Source: Lachnospiraceae bacterium (GTDB taxonomy: Bacteria > Bacillota > Clostridia > Lachnospirales > Lachnospiraceae). From it: a stretch of 9,159 nucleotides of DNA. The stretch spans positions 1-9,159 of the forward strand of contig JAJQIE010000102.1 in the NCBI GenBank assembly GCA_021199395.1, in the 5' to 3' direction. This document shows, in pieces, positions 1-6,663 of the stretch (within the stretch, counting starts at the first letter, position 1; every line of letters starts with the position of its first letter). The notes beneath the pieces are model-generated. The model saw only the letters and a program-made list of their open reading frames with translations, did not search any database and was not told the origin of the DNA. The translations under genes were made by a program, and so were the position numbers.

Positions 1-26
1 TTTCCCCGCTTAGCCAGCGCAAATTA
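1..26 (-). other. In-frame TAA with family-like codons continuing beyond it
   Basis: Read on the minus strand, the glucokinase frame gives C-R-T-T-stop-F-A-L-A-K-R-G and then runs off the window. ROK glucokinases of Firmicutes typically end in a segment resembling C-R-x-T-K-F-A-L-A-x-x-G-N-D-A-G. The stop therefore sits at a conserved Lys position, and AAA to TAA is a single base change. I see the stop and the continuing frame directly; the family tail is from memory. The explanation could be a real nonsense mutation, a sequencing error, or a pseudogene in progress. Confidence 0.7.
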
Positions 27-896
27 CGTAGTCCTGCACGATGGAAAAGCATATTCCCGGAACGGTTTCGTCACATAATCCAGCAGAACCGGACCAGCCT
101 TTGACACGCCGCCGCCAATCACAATAATCTGCGGATCTACAACAACCGCGAACACCGCAAGAGCTTTTCCAAGATAATTTCCGAATTGCTCAGCGACCTG
201 GATCGCAAGAGCGTCCCCTTCTTTCACCGCGTCAAAAACCGTCTTGGCGGAGACATTTTTATATTCACGCATCACAGAAGGCGTATCGCAGGAATCCAGG
301 AGCTTTCGCGCAAGCTTCGCGATCCCCGTAGCGGACGCCAGCTGCTCCAGGCAGCCGTGACCGCCGCAGTTGCATGCCGCCGTCATCGTATCGTCCACAT
401 GCGCATGGCCGATCTCTCCGCCTGCGCCATGTGCGCCCGCTACGATCTGTCCTCCAAGGATAATGCCGCCGCCAACTCCAGTCCCCAGCGTCACCATGAT
501 CATATCCTGATAGCCTGCGCCTCCGCCCTGCCACAGCTCGCCGAGCGCGGCTACGTTCGCGTCGTTTCCCGCTTTTACCTTCAATCCCGTCAGCTCGCCA
601 AGCTCCTTTACAACGTTGACATAGCCCCAGTAAAGATTTACCGCGACCTGAACCTCCCCGGCAGCGTTTACCGGACCCGGAATGCCAATGCCGACACCCG
701 CGATCTCATCCCTGTCCAGATGTTTCTCCGCCGTTTTCGCCAGAATCGTATCCGCCACATCCGGGAGGATATATTTGCCATTCTCCTCCAGTCTGGTCCG
801 GATCTCCCACTTGTCGAGCACTTCCCCATCCACGCCGAAAAGTCCGCATTTGATCGTAGTCCCGCCCACATCGATTCCAAAACAATACTTATCCAT
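24..896 (-). CDS. glcK: ROK-family glucokinase, C-terminus cut short by an in-frame stop
   Basis: It phosphorylates glucose to glucose-6-phosphate with ATP in the cytoplasm, serving sugar that enters without the PTS or comes from oligosaccharides. Visible motifs are the N-terminal phosphate-binding stretch GIDVGGTTIKCG (residues 7-18), GIPGPV (71-76), the sugar-binding/catalytic AGNDAN with the likely general base Asp112, the second ATP loop LGTGVGGG (137-144), and the ROK zinc site: His164 in GEIGH plus Cys175, Cys177 and Cys182 in CNCGGHGC. The ATG is 4 bases after the hprK stop. Its ribosome site AAGGAG lies inside the last codons of hprK, so translation is probably coupled. The product is 290 residues, whereas relatives are usually about 310-320. 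The TAA at 24-26 replaces an expected Lys codon, and homologous-looking codons follow it. The lost tail is the last part of the C-terminal domain, so activity is uncertain. Glucokinase is likely rather than another ROK sugar kinase, but specificity cannot be proven here. Confidence 0.85.
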   Translation of the reverse strand: MDKYCFGIDVGGTTIKCGLFGVDGEVLDKWEIRTRLEENGKYILPDVADTILAKTAEKHLDRDEIAGVGIGIPGPVNAAGEVQVAVNLYWGYVNVVKELGELTGLKVKAGNDANVAALGELWQGGGAGYQDMIMVTLGTGVGGGIILGGQIVAGAHGAGGEIGHAHVDDTMTAACNCGGHGCLEQLASATGIAKLARKLLDSCDTPSVMREYKNVSAKTVFDAVKEGDALAIQVAEQFGNYLGKALAVFAVVVDPQIIVIGGGVSKAGPVLLDYVTKPFREYAFPSCRTT

Positions 897-900
897 AACC

Positions 901-1851
901 TTACTCCTTCTCCTTTTTCTGCGAATTTTTCATCAGGCTGTTCTGTACGCGGTTGTACAGCTCCTGCGCCGCGTTGTAGCCCATCTTCTTCTGCCTGTGG
1001 TTGACAGCCGCCGCCTCCACGATCACTGCGAGATTCCGTCCCGGCCGGATCGGCAGCGAATGGCAGACTACCTTATTTCCCAGGAATTCCGTATATTCTT
1101 CTTCAAGTCCAAGACGGTCATATTCCTTATCCCGGCTCCACTCCTCCAGCTTGATTACCAGATCGATGGAATGCGTATTCTCGACACTCTCAACGCCAAA
1201 CAGCGTCTTCACATCAATAATACCAATGCCACGCAGCTCGATAAAATGCCGTGTGATATCCGGAGAGGAGCCAATGAGCGTCACATCGCTGACCTTGCGG
1301 ATCTCCACGACATCGTCCGTAACCAGCCGGTGTCCCCGCTTGATCAGCTCCAGTGCGGCCTCGCTCTTTCCAATCCCGCTCTCGCCCATGATCAGGATAC
1401 CCTCGCCGTACACATCGACCAGCACGCCATGAATGGAAATACAGGGTGCCAGCTCCACATTCAGCCAGCGGATAATCTCCGCCATAAAATCCGATGTCGT
1501 CTGCTTCGTAATAAATAAAGGGACATTATACTGCTTCGCAAGCTGAAGCATGTCCTCATCCGGCTCCGTCATTGTCGTGTAAATAATGCAGGGCACATTA
1601 TAAGACAGAAACTTCTCATACACCGGACGTTTTTCTTCCCGTGACCGGCTTTCCAGATAGGTATACTCTACATATCCGATGATCTGTACCCGTTCGGAAT
1701 AGAAATGGTCGAAATATCCGGTGAGCTGAAGTGCCGGACGGTTGATCTCCGAAGTGACGACTCTCTTGCCTGAAATATCAATTCCCGGCGTCATATTCGT
1801 CAGCTTCATTTTTTCGGCAATCTTTTTCAATGGCACACTTGCTGTTGGCAT
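901..1851 (-). CDS. hprK: HPr kinase/phosphorylase
   Basis: This bifunctional enzyme phosphorylates HPr on Ser46 using ATP or PPi and removes the phosphate by phosphorolysis, setting carbon catabolite repression in Firmicutes. The 316 residues match the family's usual length of about 310. The N-terminal domain (about 1-130) is less conserved. The C-terminal kinase domain has catalytic His141 in ISIHGVLVD, the P-loop GESGIGKS (156-163), the Asp pair 179-180, the HprK signature ELRGIGIIDV (205-214), and the K-loop segment PIRPGRN (267-273). The ATG at 1849-1851 follows GGGAGGG about 9 bases upstream, which supports this start. It has its own candidate promoter in the gap behind uvrC and is followed after 4 bases by the glucokinase gene. 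The Lys/Glu-rich C-terminal codons also carry the ribosome site for that next gene. The assignment is very secure. Confidence 0.97.
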   Translation of the reverse strand: MPTASVPLKKIAEKMKLTNMTPGIDISGKRVVTSEINRPALQLTGYFDHFYSERVQIIGYVEYTYLESRSREEKRPVYEKFLSYNVPCIIYTTMTEPDEDMLQLAKQYNVPLFITKQTTSDFMAEIIRWLNVELAPCISIHGVLVDVYGEGILIMGESGIGKSEAALELIKRGHRLVTDDVVEIRKVSDVTLIGSSPDITRHFIELRGIGIIDVKTLFGVESVENTHSIDLVIKLEEWSRDKEYDRLGLEEEYTEFLGNKVVCHSLPIRPGRNLAVIVEAAAVNHRQKKMGYNAAQELYNRVQNSLMKNSQKKEKE

Positions 1852-1860
1852 TTATAAAAC
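1852..1860 (-). promoter_or_regulatory. Spacer to the hprK ribosome binding site
   Basis: On the minus strand GGGAGGG occupies roughly 1861-1867 and is followed by a 9-base AT-rich spacer and the ATG. This strong Shine-Dalgarno site fixes the hprK start. Confidence 0.6.
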
Positions 1861-1940
1861 CCTCCCGCTTTTTATGACAAAGTAAAAATACGTTAAAACA
1901 AATGTGTCCGGAATATCCTCATCCCGAACGATTACCTCTG

Positions 1941-1969
1941 ATTGTACCCGATTCAGACATGTTTGTCCA
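1941..1969 (-). promoter_or_regulatory. Candidate sigma-A promoter for hprK-glcK
   Basis: On the minus strand TGGACA (1964-1969) is followed after exactly 17 bases by TACAAT (1941-1946). Each hexamer matches consensus at five of six positions. Predicted transcription would start near 1934, giving a leader of about 80 bases before the hprK ATG. The site lies in a 233-base gap that otherwise holds no convincing gene. It suggests that hprK and the glucokinase gene form their own transcription unit. The call is inferred from sequence only. Confidence 0.6.
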
Positions 1970-2084
1970 GAGGCGGAGCGACTTTTTCTCAAAGGGCATA
2001 CGCACAGTGCTTCCGGCCACGCCAGGGCCAATTTCCATTATTTCTGCCGGGTACGGAGCGAAAGCGGTATGGCTGCGGACGCCT

Positions 2085-4004
2085 TCAATTCTCCTCCGCG
2101 ATCTGCACCCCGGCCTGCTTCTCTCCATGAAAATAGTCGTATACCTCCTGTGCGCTCCGCGCATTCATGGACGGCGCGTTCGCCAGCTCCTCCAGAGAAG
2201 CGTCCCGAATGGCCTCCAGTGATTTAAAGGTACGCATCAGAGCCTTGCGGCGGGTCGGCCCGATTCCTTCAATCTCATCCAGAAGAGAGCGCACCTGGCC
2301 TTTGCTCCGCAGACTGCGGTGATATTCAATCGCAAAACGATGCGCTTCATCCTGAATCCGTGTGACCAGATGAAACGCCTCCGAATGCGTGTCAATCGGC
2401 AGCTCCACATTTTCAAAATAGATTCCCCTCGTCCGGTGAAAATCATCCTTCACCATTCCGCAGACCGGAATGGAAATTCCCAGCTCATCCAGCACGCGGA
2501 GCGCCACATTGACCTGACCGCGTCCGCCGTCCATCAGAATCAGGTCCGGAAAGCGGCTGAAGCTGCCCATCTCATAACCCATCCCCTTTTCATCCAGCTC
2601 CCGCTGCTCATCCAGTCCATGCCGGAACCGGCGCGTGAGCACCTCCTCCATGCTTGCATAATCATCCGGTCCCTGCACGGTTTTTATCTTAAATTTGCGG
2701 TAATCGCTGCGCTTGGGCTTTCCTCTTTCATACACAATCATGGAGCCGACTGATTCAAAACCGCTGATGTTTGAAATATCATAGGCTTCCATACGCATCG
2801 CCCGGTCAATGCCAAGCAGCCCCTCGATCTCATGGACTGCACCGATGGTCCGCCCTTCCTCGCGCTTGATCCGTTCCCGATCCTGCCGCAGCACAATCGC
2901 TGCGTTCTCAGCAGCCATCTCTACAAGCTTCTCCTTCGTACCCTTTTTCGGCACACGCAGATAAACCCGCTGTCCCCGCTTTTCAGTGAGCCACCGTTCC
3001 ACTACCTCATGATCCTCGATCTCCGTCTCCATCATCAGCTCCCGCGGCACAAAAGGCGTCCCCGCATAATACTGCTTGACAAAGCTGCTCAGGATCACCG
3101 CCTTTGTATCCTGTGGGGCGACTCGCAGATAAAAGTGGTCTCTGCCGATCATCTTGCCGCCGCGGATAAAAAATACCTGCACGACCGCGTCCCCTCCGTC
3201 CGCCGCCAGAGCAAGCACGTCCTTATCCTCGCCGTCTCCGTGTGTAATTTTCTGCCGCTGTGCGACCTGCTTTACGCTGCTGATCTGATCGCGGTATTCA
3301 ATTGCCTTCTCAAAGTCCAGCTCCTCGGACGCCTGCTCCATCTTAGTCTGCAGCATGTCAAGCACCGGAGCATAGTTTCCATTCAGAAACTCAACCGCCT
3401 CCGCGACCGATTTGCCGTATTCCTCACTGTCAATCAGGCCCTGACAGGGCGCGGGGCACTGTCCGATATGGTAATACAGGCAGGGACGGTTTTTCCCGAT
3501 ATCGCGGGGCAGGGAAAGCGTACAGCTTCTGAGCTTATAGATCTTATTAATCAGCTCAATCGTATCCCTGACCGCTCCGGCACTCGTGAATGGGCCAAAA
3601 TACCGGGACTTATCCTTTTTCATCGTTCTGGAAAACACAACGCGCGGGAAATCCTCGCCCAGCGTCACCCTGATAAACGGATAGCTCTTATCATCCTTGA
3701 GCATCGTATTATACTTAGGGCGATGCTCTTTGATCAGGTTGCACTCAAGCACCAGAGCCTCCAGCTCCGAATCTGTCACAATGTACTCAAACCGACTGAT
3801 CCGCTGTACCATCTGCTCAATCTTTGCGCCCTTGTTCCGGCTGGTCTGAAAATACTGCCGCACCCGGTTTTTCAGGCTGATCGCCTTCCCGACATAGATG
3901 ATCTCATCCCGCGCATCATGCATAATATAAACGCCCGGTCGCCCCGGGAGTTTTTTCAGTTCTTCTTCTATATTAAAGATGGGAGCCTCTCTTTCATCCT
4001 CCAA
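2085..4004 (-). CDS. uvrC: Excinuclease ABC subunit C
   Basis: UvrC makes the two incisions around a lesion in nucleotide excision repair after recruitment by the UvrB-DNA complex. The 639 residues are typical. In order there are: a GIY-YIG nuclease domain (about 19-97; GVYIM, then IYVGKA, ending in [14 protein letters not shown] with a catalytic Glu); four cysteines (161, 175, 183, 187) spaced like the iron-sulfur ligands known in E. coli UvrC; a UVR motif for UvrB contact (about 215-250); an RNase H-like endonuclease half with Asp409 in AYDIS, Asp492 in MDGGRGQ and His555; and tandem helix-hairpin-helix DNA binding (about 573-625, [11 protein letters not shown]). The start is TTG, supported by GGAGGG 7-8 bases upstream; the next in-frame Met lies inside the GIY-YIG domain and would truncate it. 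The gene follows greA by 19 bases, so the two are probably cotranscribed. Confidence 0.97.
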   Translation of the reverse strand: MEDEREAPIFNIEEELKKLPGRPGVYIMHDARDEIIYVGKAISLKNRVRQYFQTSRNKGAKIEQMVQRISRFEYIVTDSELEALVLECNLIKEHRPKYNTMLKDDKSYPFIRVTLGEDFPRVVFSRTMKKDKSRYFGPFTSAGAVRDTIELINKIYKLRSCTLSLPRDIGKNRPCLYYHIGQCPAPCQGLIDSEEYGKSVAEAVEFLNGNYAPVLDMLQTKMEQASEELDFEKAIEYRDQISSVKQVAQRQKITHGDGEDKDVLALAADGGDAVVQVFFIRGGKMIGRDHFYLRVAPQDTKAVILSSFVKQYYAGTPFVPRELMMETEIEDHEVVERWLTEKRGQRVYLRVPKKGTKEKLVEMAAENAAIVLRQDRERIKREEGRTIGAVHEIEGLLGIDRAMRMEAYDISNISGFESVGSMIVYERGKPKRSDYRKFKIKTVQGPDDYASMEEVLTRRFRHGLDEQRELDEKGMGYEMGSFSRFPDLILMDGGRGQVNVALRVLDELGISIPVCGMVKDDFHRTRGIYFENVELPIDTHSEAFHLVTRIQDEAHRFAIEYHRSLRSKGQVRSLLDEIEGIGPTRRKALMRTFKSLEAIRDASLEELANAPSMNARSAQEVYDYFHGEKQAGVQIAEEN

Positions 4005-4018
4005 GCTGGATCCCTCCG
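4002..4018 (-). promoter_or_regulatory. Ribosome site and TTG start of uvrC
   Basis: In the 19-base gap after the greA stop, the minus strand reads GGAGGGATCCAGC and then TTG. The strong site directly before TTG, and the lack of any upstream in-frame ATG, decide the start. The ATG a few bases into the gene is out of frame. Confidence 0.75.
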
Positions 4019-4023
4019 AATTC

Positions 4024-4527
4024 TCAATACTTTCTCAGCTCCTCCCCTTCCTCATCCGGGGTCTTGTCAATGCTGCGAATTTCCACATAATATCCGTAAT
4101 CCTCATTGACCTGCACGAGCACACGATCTCCGACCTTATGCCCAAGCAGCGCCTTTCCCATCGGGGATTCGATGCTGATTCTGCCGTCAAGCGAATTTCC
4201 CCGCACAGATGTCACGATTCGATAAGTCTCAGTCTCATCATCATCCTCGACATACACTTCCACCTTATTATGGATTCCCACTTCGTCGTCTTTGGAAGCA
4301 TCCGAAATCACTTCCGCGGTCTTCAGCATCCTCTCCAGATAGCGGATGCGGCTCTCATTTTTATTCTTATCCGACTTCGCGGCATGGTACTCAAAGTTCT
4401 CGCTCAGGTCGCCATGCGCCCGCGCCTCCTTCACAGCCTCGATCGCTTCCTTGCGCACCACCAGCTTGCGGTACTCAATCTCCTCCTGAATTTTTTCCAC
4501 ATCGGATTCTGTCAACTGTTCTCTCAT
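4024..4527 (-). CDS. greA: Transcription elongation factor GreA
   Basis: GreA enters the RNA polymerase secondary channel and stimulates cleavage of the transcript in backtracked complexes. The 167 residues slightly exceed the usual 158-160. The N-terminal antiparallel coiled coil (about 5-75) carries the tip motif GDLSENFEY with acidic Asp40 and Glu43, matching the metal-coordinating pair D41/E44 of E. coli GreA. The C-terminal FKBP-like domain contains [15 protein letters not shown]. The extra length comes from an acidic stretch around residues 75-100 and a Glu-rich tail. The start is the first ATG; its upstream site (AGCAGG) is weak, unlike the strong sites of its neighbours. A candidate promoter lies just upstream and uvrC follows 19 bases downstream. 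The family is certain; GreA rather than a GreA-like paralogue is very likely, since the tip acidic residues are intact. Confidence 0.95.
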   Translation of the reverse strand: MREQLTESDVEKIQEEIEYRKLVVRKEAIEAVKEARAHGDLSENFEYHAAKSDKNKNESRIRYLERMLKTAEVISDASKDDEVGIHNKVEVYVEDDDETETYRIVTSVRGNSLDGRISIESPMGKALLGHKVGDRVLVQVNEDYGYYVEIRSIDKTPDEEGEELRKY

Positions 4528-4557
4528 AAAAATCTGCCTGCTTTCTGATAATGATAC

Positions 4558-4586
4558 TTTATATAAATATTTTTAATTTCTCTGAA
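4558..4586 (-). promoter_or_regulatory. Candidate promoter for greA-uvrC
   Basis: On the minus strand TTCAGA (4581-4586, four of six) and TATAAA (4558-4563, five of six) are separated by 17 bases of very AT-rich DNA. The expected start would be near 4551, leaving a leader of about 24 bases before the greA ATG. The weak -35 makes this tentative. Confidence 0.4.
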
Positions 4587-4604
4587 CCTTTTCGCGACAA
4601 AAGG
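4587..4604. repeat. Small inverted repeat CCTTTT / AAAAGG
   Basis: A six-base perfect stem, CCTTTT with AAAAGG, encloses the loop GTCGCG as read on the minus strand. It abuts the -35 of the candidate greA promoter. It lacks a T-run, so it is not a standard terminator. It could be an operator-like dyad or chance. Confidence 0.35.
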
Positions 4605-4617
4605 ATAAGATACTACG

Positions 4618-4647
4618 GATTGCTACGTGCTTCGCACTCTCGCAATC
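4618..4647. repeat. Two-tier stem-loop, REP-like
   Basis: Read on the minus strand: outer stem GATTGC / GCAATC, inner stem GTGC / GCAC, GAA apical loop, and an asymmetric internal loop (GAGA against GTA). It sits 10 bases past the methyltransferase stop. No uninterrupted T-run follows on either strand, only a mixed pyrimidine stretch on the minus strand. Its form suits a short intergenic palindromic element or a weak terminator and 3'-end stabiliser. Whether it recurs elsewhere in the genome cannot be seen here. Confidence 0.5.
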
Positions 4648-4656
4648 TTAAAACCC

Positions 4657-5439
4657 TCAGAACCGTACTGCCCGCCTCTGTCGGTTTGCCTCATACATCA
4701 GGACGGAGGCGGCAATGGCGGCATTTAAGGATTCCACCTTTCCACACATCGGAATCCGGATACGGGCGTCCGCGGCCGCCGTTATCTCCGAGGTAAGTCC
4801 CTGGCTCTCGTTCCCTATCAGAAAGCCGGATGAGCCGACATAGCTCTCTTCATCATAGGGAACACTGCCCTCCAGATGTGCCGCGAACCAGCGCACCCCC
4901 CTGTCACGCAGGACACACAGGTCACGCTTTAAATCATCTGTATAATAAAACGGCACCCGATAGATGGAGCCCATCGTAGAGCGGATTGTCTTTGGATTGT
5001 AGATATCCACACAGCCAGGGCCGAGCAGAATACCGGTCGCCCCCGCTCCCTCCGCCATCCGCACGATCGTTCCGAGGTTCCCCGGATCCTGCAGATTCTC
5101 CAGCGCCATTATGAGCGGCACATCCCCGCAGAGCAGATCCGGCAGCTCATAATGATACTGCCGCACAATACAGAGGACTCCCTGCGGAGTCCTCGTATCC
5201 GATACGCTCTCAAATACGCGGTCTGACAACACAGTCACCTGTCCTCCGCCTTCAAAAAGCGCCTGATTTTTCTGATAATATTTTTCTGAAACACAGACCT
5301 GCACAATCCGCTCCGGCGGCGTCTCCTGATACATCTTAGGACCTTCCACCACAAATAAGTCCTGCGCGTTCCGTTCCCTTGCCTTTTTCCGCAGCTGTAG
5401 CAGCTGCTTCACCCTGGCGTTTGATGTACTTGTGATCAC
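4657..5439 (-). CDS. SpoU/TrmH-family RNA 2'-O-methyltransferase
   Basis: This SAM-dependent enzyme methylates a ribose 2'-OH in rRNA or tRNA; the exact target nucleotide cannot be told from sequence. The 260 residues have the two-part layout of the family. An N-terminal substrate-binding domain (about 5-95) has FVVEGPKM and ends in TRTPQG. The catalytic deep-trefoil-knot domain has motif 1 (ENLQDPGNLGTIVR, residues 114-127, with Asn115 and Arg127), KTIRSTMGS (150-158), motif 2 (IGNESQGL, 208-215) and motif 3 (IPMCGKVESLNAAIA, 229-243). It resembles B. subtilis YsgA-type proteins more than tRNA-specific TrmH, but I give no symbol. The start is GTG with GGGAG a few bases upstream; an overlapping ATG is out of frame and closes after two codons. 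It follows pfkA by 110 bases with no clear promoter between, so cotranscription with pfkA is plausible. Confidence 0.93.
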   Translation of the reverse strand: MITSTSNARVKQLLQLRKKARERNAQDLFVVEGPKMYQETPPERIVQVCVSEKYYQKNQALFEGGGQVTVLSDRVFESVSDTRTPQGVLCIVRQYHYELPDLLCGDVPLIMALENLQDPGNLGTIVRMAEGAGATGILLGPGCVDIYNPKTIRSTMGSIYRVPFYYTDDLKRDLCVLRDRGVRWFAAHLEGSVPYDEESYVGSSGFLIGNESQGLTSEITAAADARIRIPMCGKVESLNAAIAASVLMYEANRQRRAVRF

Positions 5440-5549
5440 TTCATATCTCCCGCAAAAAACAGTCCATCGTCTTTATCATACGCATCCACAGCTTTCGAAG
5501 CCTGAATTTACATGCCTCCGGTACGCGCATCCCATACAGACCCCGAAAA
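5440..5549. other. Intergenic region pfkA-methyltransferase
   Basis: The 110 bases hold the GGGAG ribosome site for the methyltransferase GTG start and no clear terminator or promoter. A 24-codon stretch in the pfkA frame (5436-5507) is open up to a TGA that overlaps the GTG start, but it has no good start codon. I regard it as noncoding. Confidence 0.5.
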
Positions 5550-6524
5550 TTAAATCTGCATCGCCTTCGCCACGCGAACCATGTACTCCGGAAGCTCCTT
5601 CTGCATTGCCAGAGCCTCATCGATGTCGTAATCCACATATTCGCCGTTCTTGTAAGCCACCACGCGATTCGTCTTGCCCTGCACCAGCAGATCCGCCGCC
5701 ATCGCACCCATCATAGAGCCATATACACGATCCCGACAGGTCGGACTGCCGCCTCGCTGCAGATGTCCGAGAATCGTCGCGCGCGTCTCCATGCCGGTGG
5801 CCGCCTCGATCCGGCGCGCCATACTCGTCGAATGTCCGATCCCTTCCGCATTGATGATAATATGATGCTTCTTTCCACGCTTGCGGTTGTTGATAATATT
5901 ATTGATCAGGATCTGTTCGTCATAATCATACTGCTCCGGGAGAAGGATATCCTCCGCACCGTTCGCGATACCGCACCACAGAGCGATATACCCGGCGTTG
6001 CGCCCCATCACCTCAATGATACTGCAGCGCTCATGCGAGGTAGAGGTATCTCTGACCTTGTCAATCGCGTCCATCGCCGTATTCACCGCGGTATCAAAGC
6101 CGATCGTATAGTCCGTACAGGCAATATCCAGGTCAATCGTGCCAGGCACTCCGATCGTATTGATGCCTCTCGCCGCCAGCTGCTGCGCTCCGCGAAAGGA
6201 ACCGTCCCCGCCGATCACCACCAGCCCGTCGATGCCATGCTTCCTGCAGATCTCCGCTCCCTCATCCTGTCCTTCCTTTGTACGGAATTCCGAGCATCGC
6301 GCCGTATAGAGGATCGTTCCGCCCTTCGAAATCGTATCCGAAACGCTCCTGGCGGTCAGATCTTCAATCTCCTCATTCAGCAGACCCTTATAGCCCTGAA
6401 AAATCCCCTTTACCTTTACCCCCTGTGACAACGCCTTACGCACTACCGCACGAATAGCTGGGTTCATACCCGGCGCATCCCCGCCGCTTGTCAATACACC
6501 AATCGTCTCAACCTTTTTCGCCAT
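5550..6524 (-). CDS. pfkA: ATP-dependent 6-phosphofructokinase
   Basis: It converts fructose-6-phosphate and ATP to fructose-1,6-bisphosphate, the committed step of glycolysis, in the cytosol. With the ATG at 6522-6524 the protein has 324 residues, matching bacterial PFKs (about 320). That ATG is preceded by GGGAGG at ideal distance and gives the usual start MAKKVETIGVLTSGGDAPGMN. An upstream ATG at 6542 would add six residues but overlaps the ribosome site. Motifs are the nucleotide loop SGGDAPGMN (13-21), GGDGS (105-109) and PGTID (127-131, catalytic Asp131), the pair that marks ATP rather than pyrophosphate use. EVMGRNAGYIA (171-181) binds fructose-6-phosphate, and LGHLQRGGSP lies at 252-261. 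The residue after the catalytic Asp is Leu where the textbook motif TIDND has Asn. A promoter lies upstream, between dnaE and this gene. Confidence 0.97.
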   Translation of the reverse strand: MAKKVETIGVLTSGGDAPGMNPAIRAVVRKALSQGVKVKGIFQGYKGLLNEEIEDLTARSVSDTISKGGTILYTARCSEFRTKEGQDEGAEICRKHGIDGLVVIGGDGSFRGAQQLAARGINTIGVPGTIDLDIACTDYTIGFDTAVNTAMDAIDKVRDTSTSHERCSIIEVMGRNAGYIALWCGIANGAEDILLPEQYDYDEQILINNIINNRKRGKKHHIIINAEGIGHSTSMARRIEAATGMETRATILGHLQRGGSPTCRDRVYGSMMGAMAADLLVQGKTNRVVAYKNGEYVDYDIDEALAMQKELPEYMVRVAKAMQI

Positions 6525-6540
6525 CTCATACCTCCCGTGC
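6525..6540 (-). promoter_or_regulatory. Ribosome binding site that decides the pfkA start
   Basis: The minus strand reads GGGAGG, a 7-base spacer (TATGAG preceded by the last G of the site) and the ATG at 6524. The alternative ATG at 6542 would place this site inside the coding region and has only weak purines before it. Confidence 0.7.
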
Positions 6541-6621
6541 ATATTCGCCGCTCTTTATCAGGTACTCCCATGTCCCCGCACGCAAGCACCCCGGAATCCC
6601 AAGGTCTACACTTTCCTGTCC

Positions 6622-6650
6622 ATTCTAATCTATTTTTCTATATTTGTAAA
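6622..6650 (-). promoter_or_regulatory. Candidate sigma-A promoter for pfkA
   Basis: On the minus strand TTTACA (6645-6650) and TAGAAT (6622-6627) are 17 bases apart, each five of six to consensus, in an AT-rich stretch just after the dnaE stop. Predicted initiation near 6615 would give a leader of about 90 bases, which contains a G-rich run but no riboswitch that I recognise. Confidence 0.6.
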
Positions 6651-6663
6651 GAATCTAAAAGCT

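Larger units (their letters stand above)
1852..2084. other. Intergenic region uvrC-hprK
   Basis: This is the longest gap in the window. It contains the candidate hprK promoter, an AT-rich leader and a strong ribosome site. I found no hairpin with a T-run that would end uvrC transcription, so read-through into hprK is possible. Short open frames cross it on both strands, but none has a convincing start, ribosome site or recognisable product. Confidence 0.6.

Noticed and set aside
1923..1936. Possible cre site (CcpA operator) near the predicted hprK transcription start
   Set aside because: Only the left half resembles the consensus; the right half fails at three fixed positions.
1981..2084. 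Terminator for uvrC
   Set aside because: A short GGCC/GGCC pairing near 2014-2028 has no following T-run, so no terminator is called.
1919..2164. Small minus-strand open frame across the uvrC end
   Set aside because: It is mostly an alternative frame of uvrC, with no ribosome site and Arg-rich composition typical of shadow frames.
2832..4109. Long plus-strand open frame opposite uvrC
   Set aside because: It lies entirely antisense to uvrC and the end of greA, has no recognisable domain, and has a composition typical of a shadow of a GC-rich coding strand.
6525..6542. Upstream ATG for pfkA giving six extra residues
   Set aside because: The strong GGGAGG site lies between it and the second ATG, and PFKs normally begin at the MAKK-type start.
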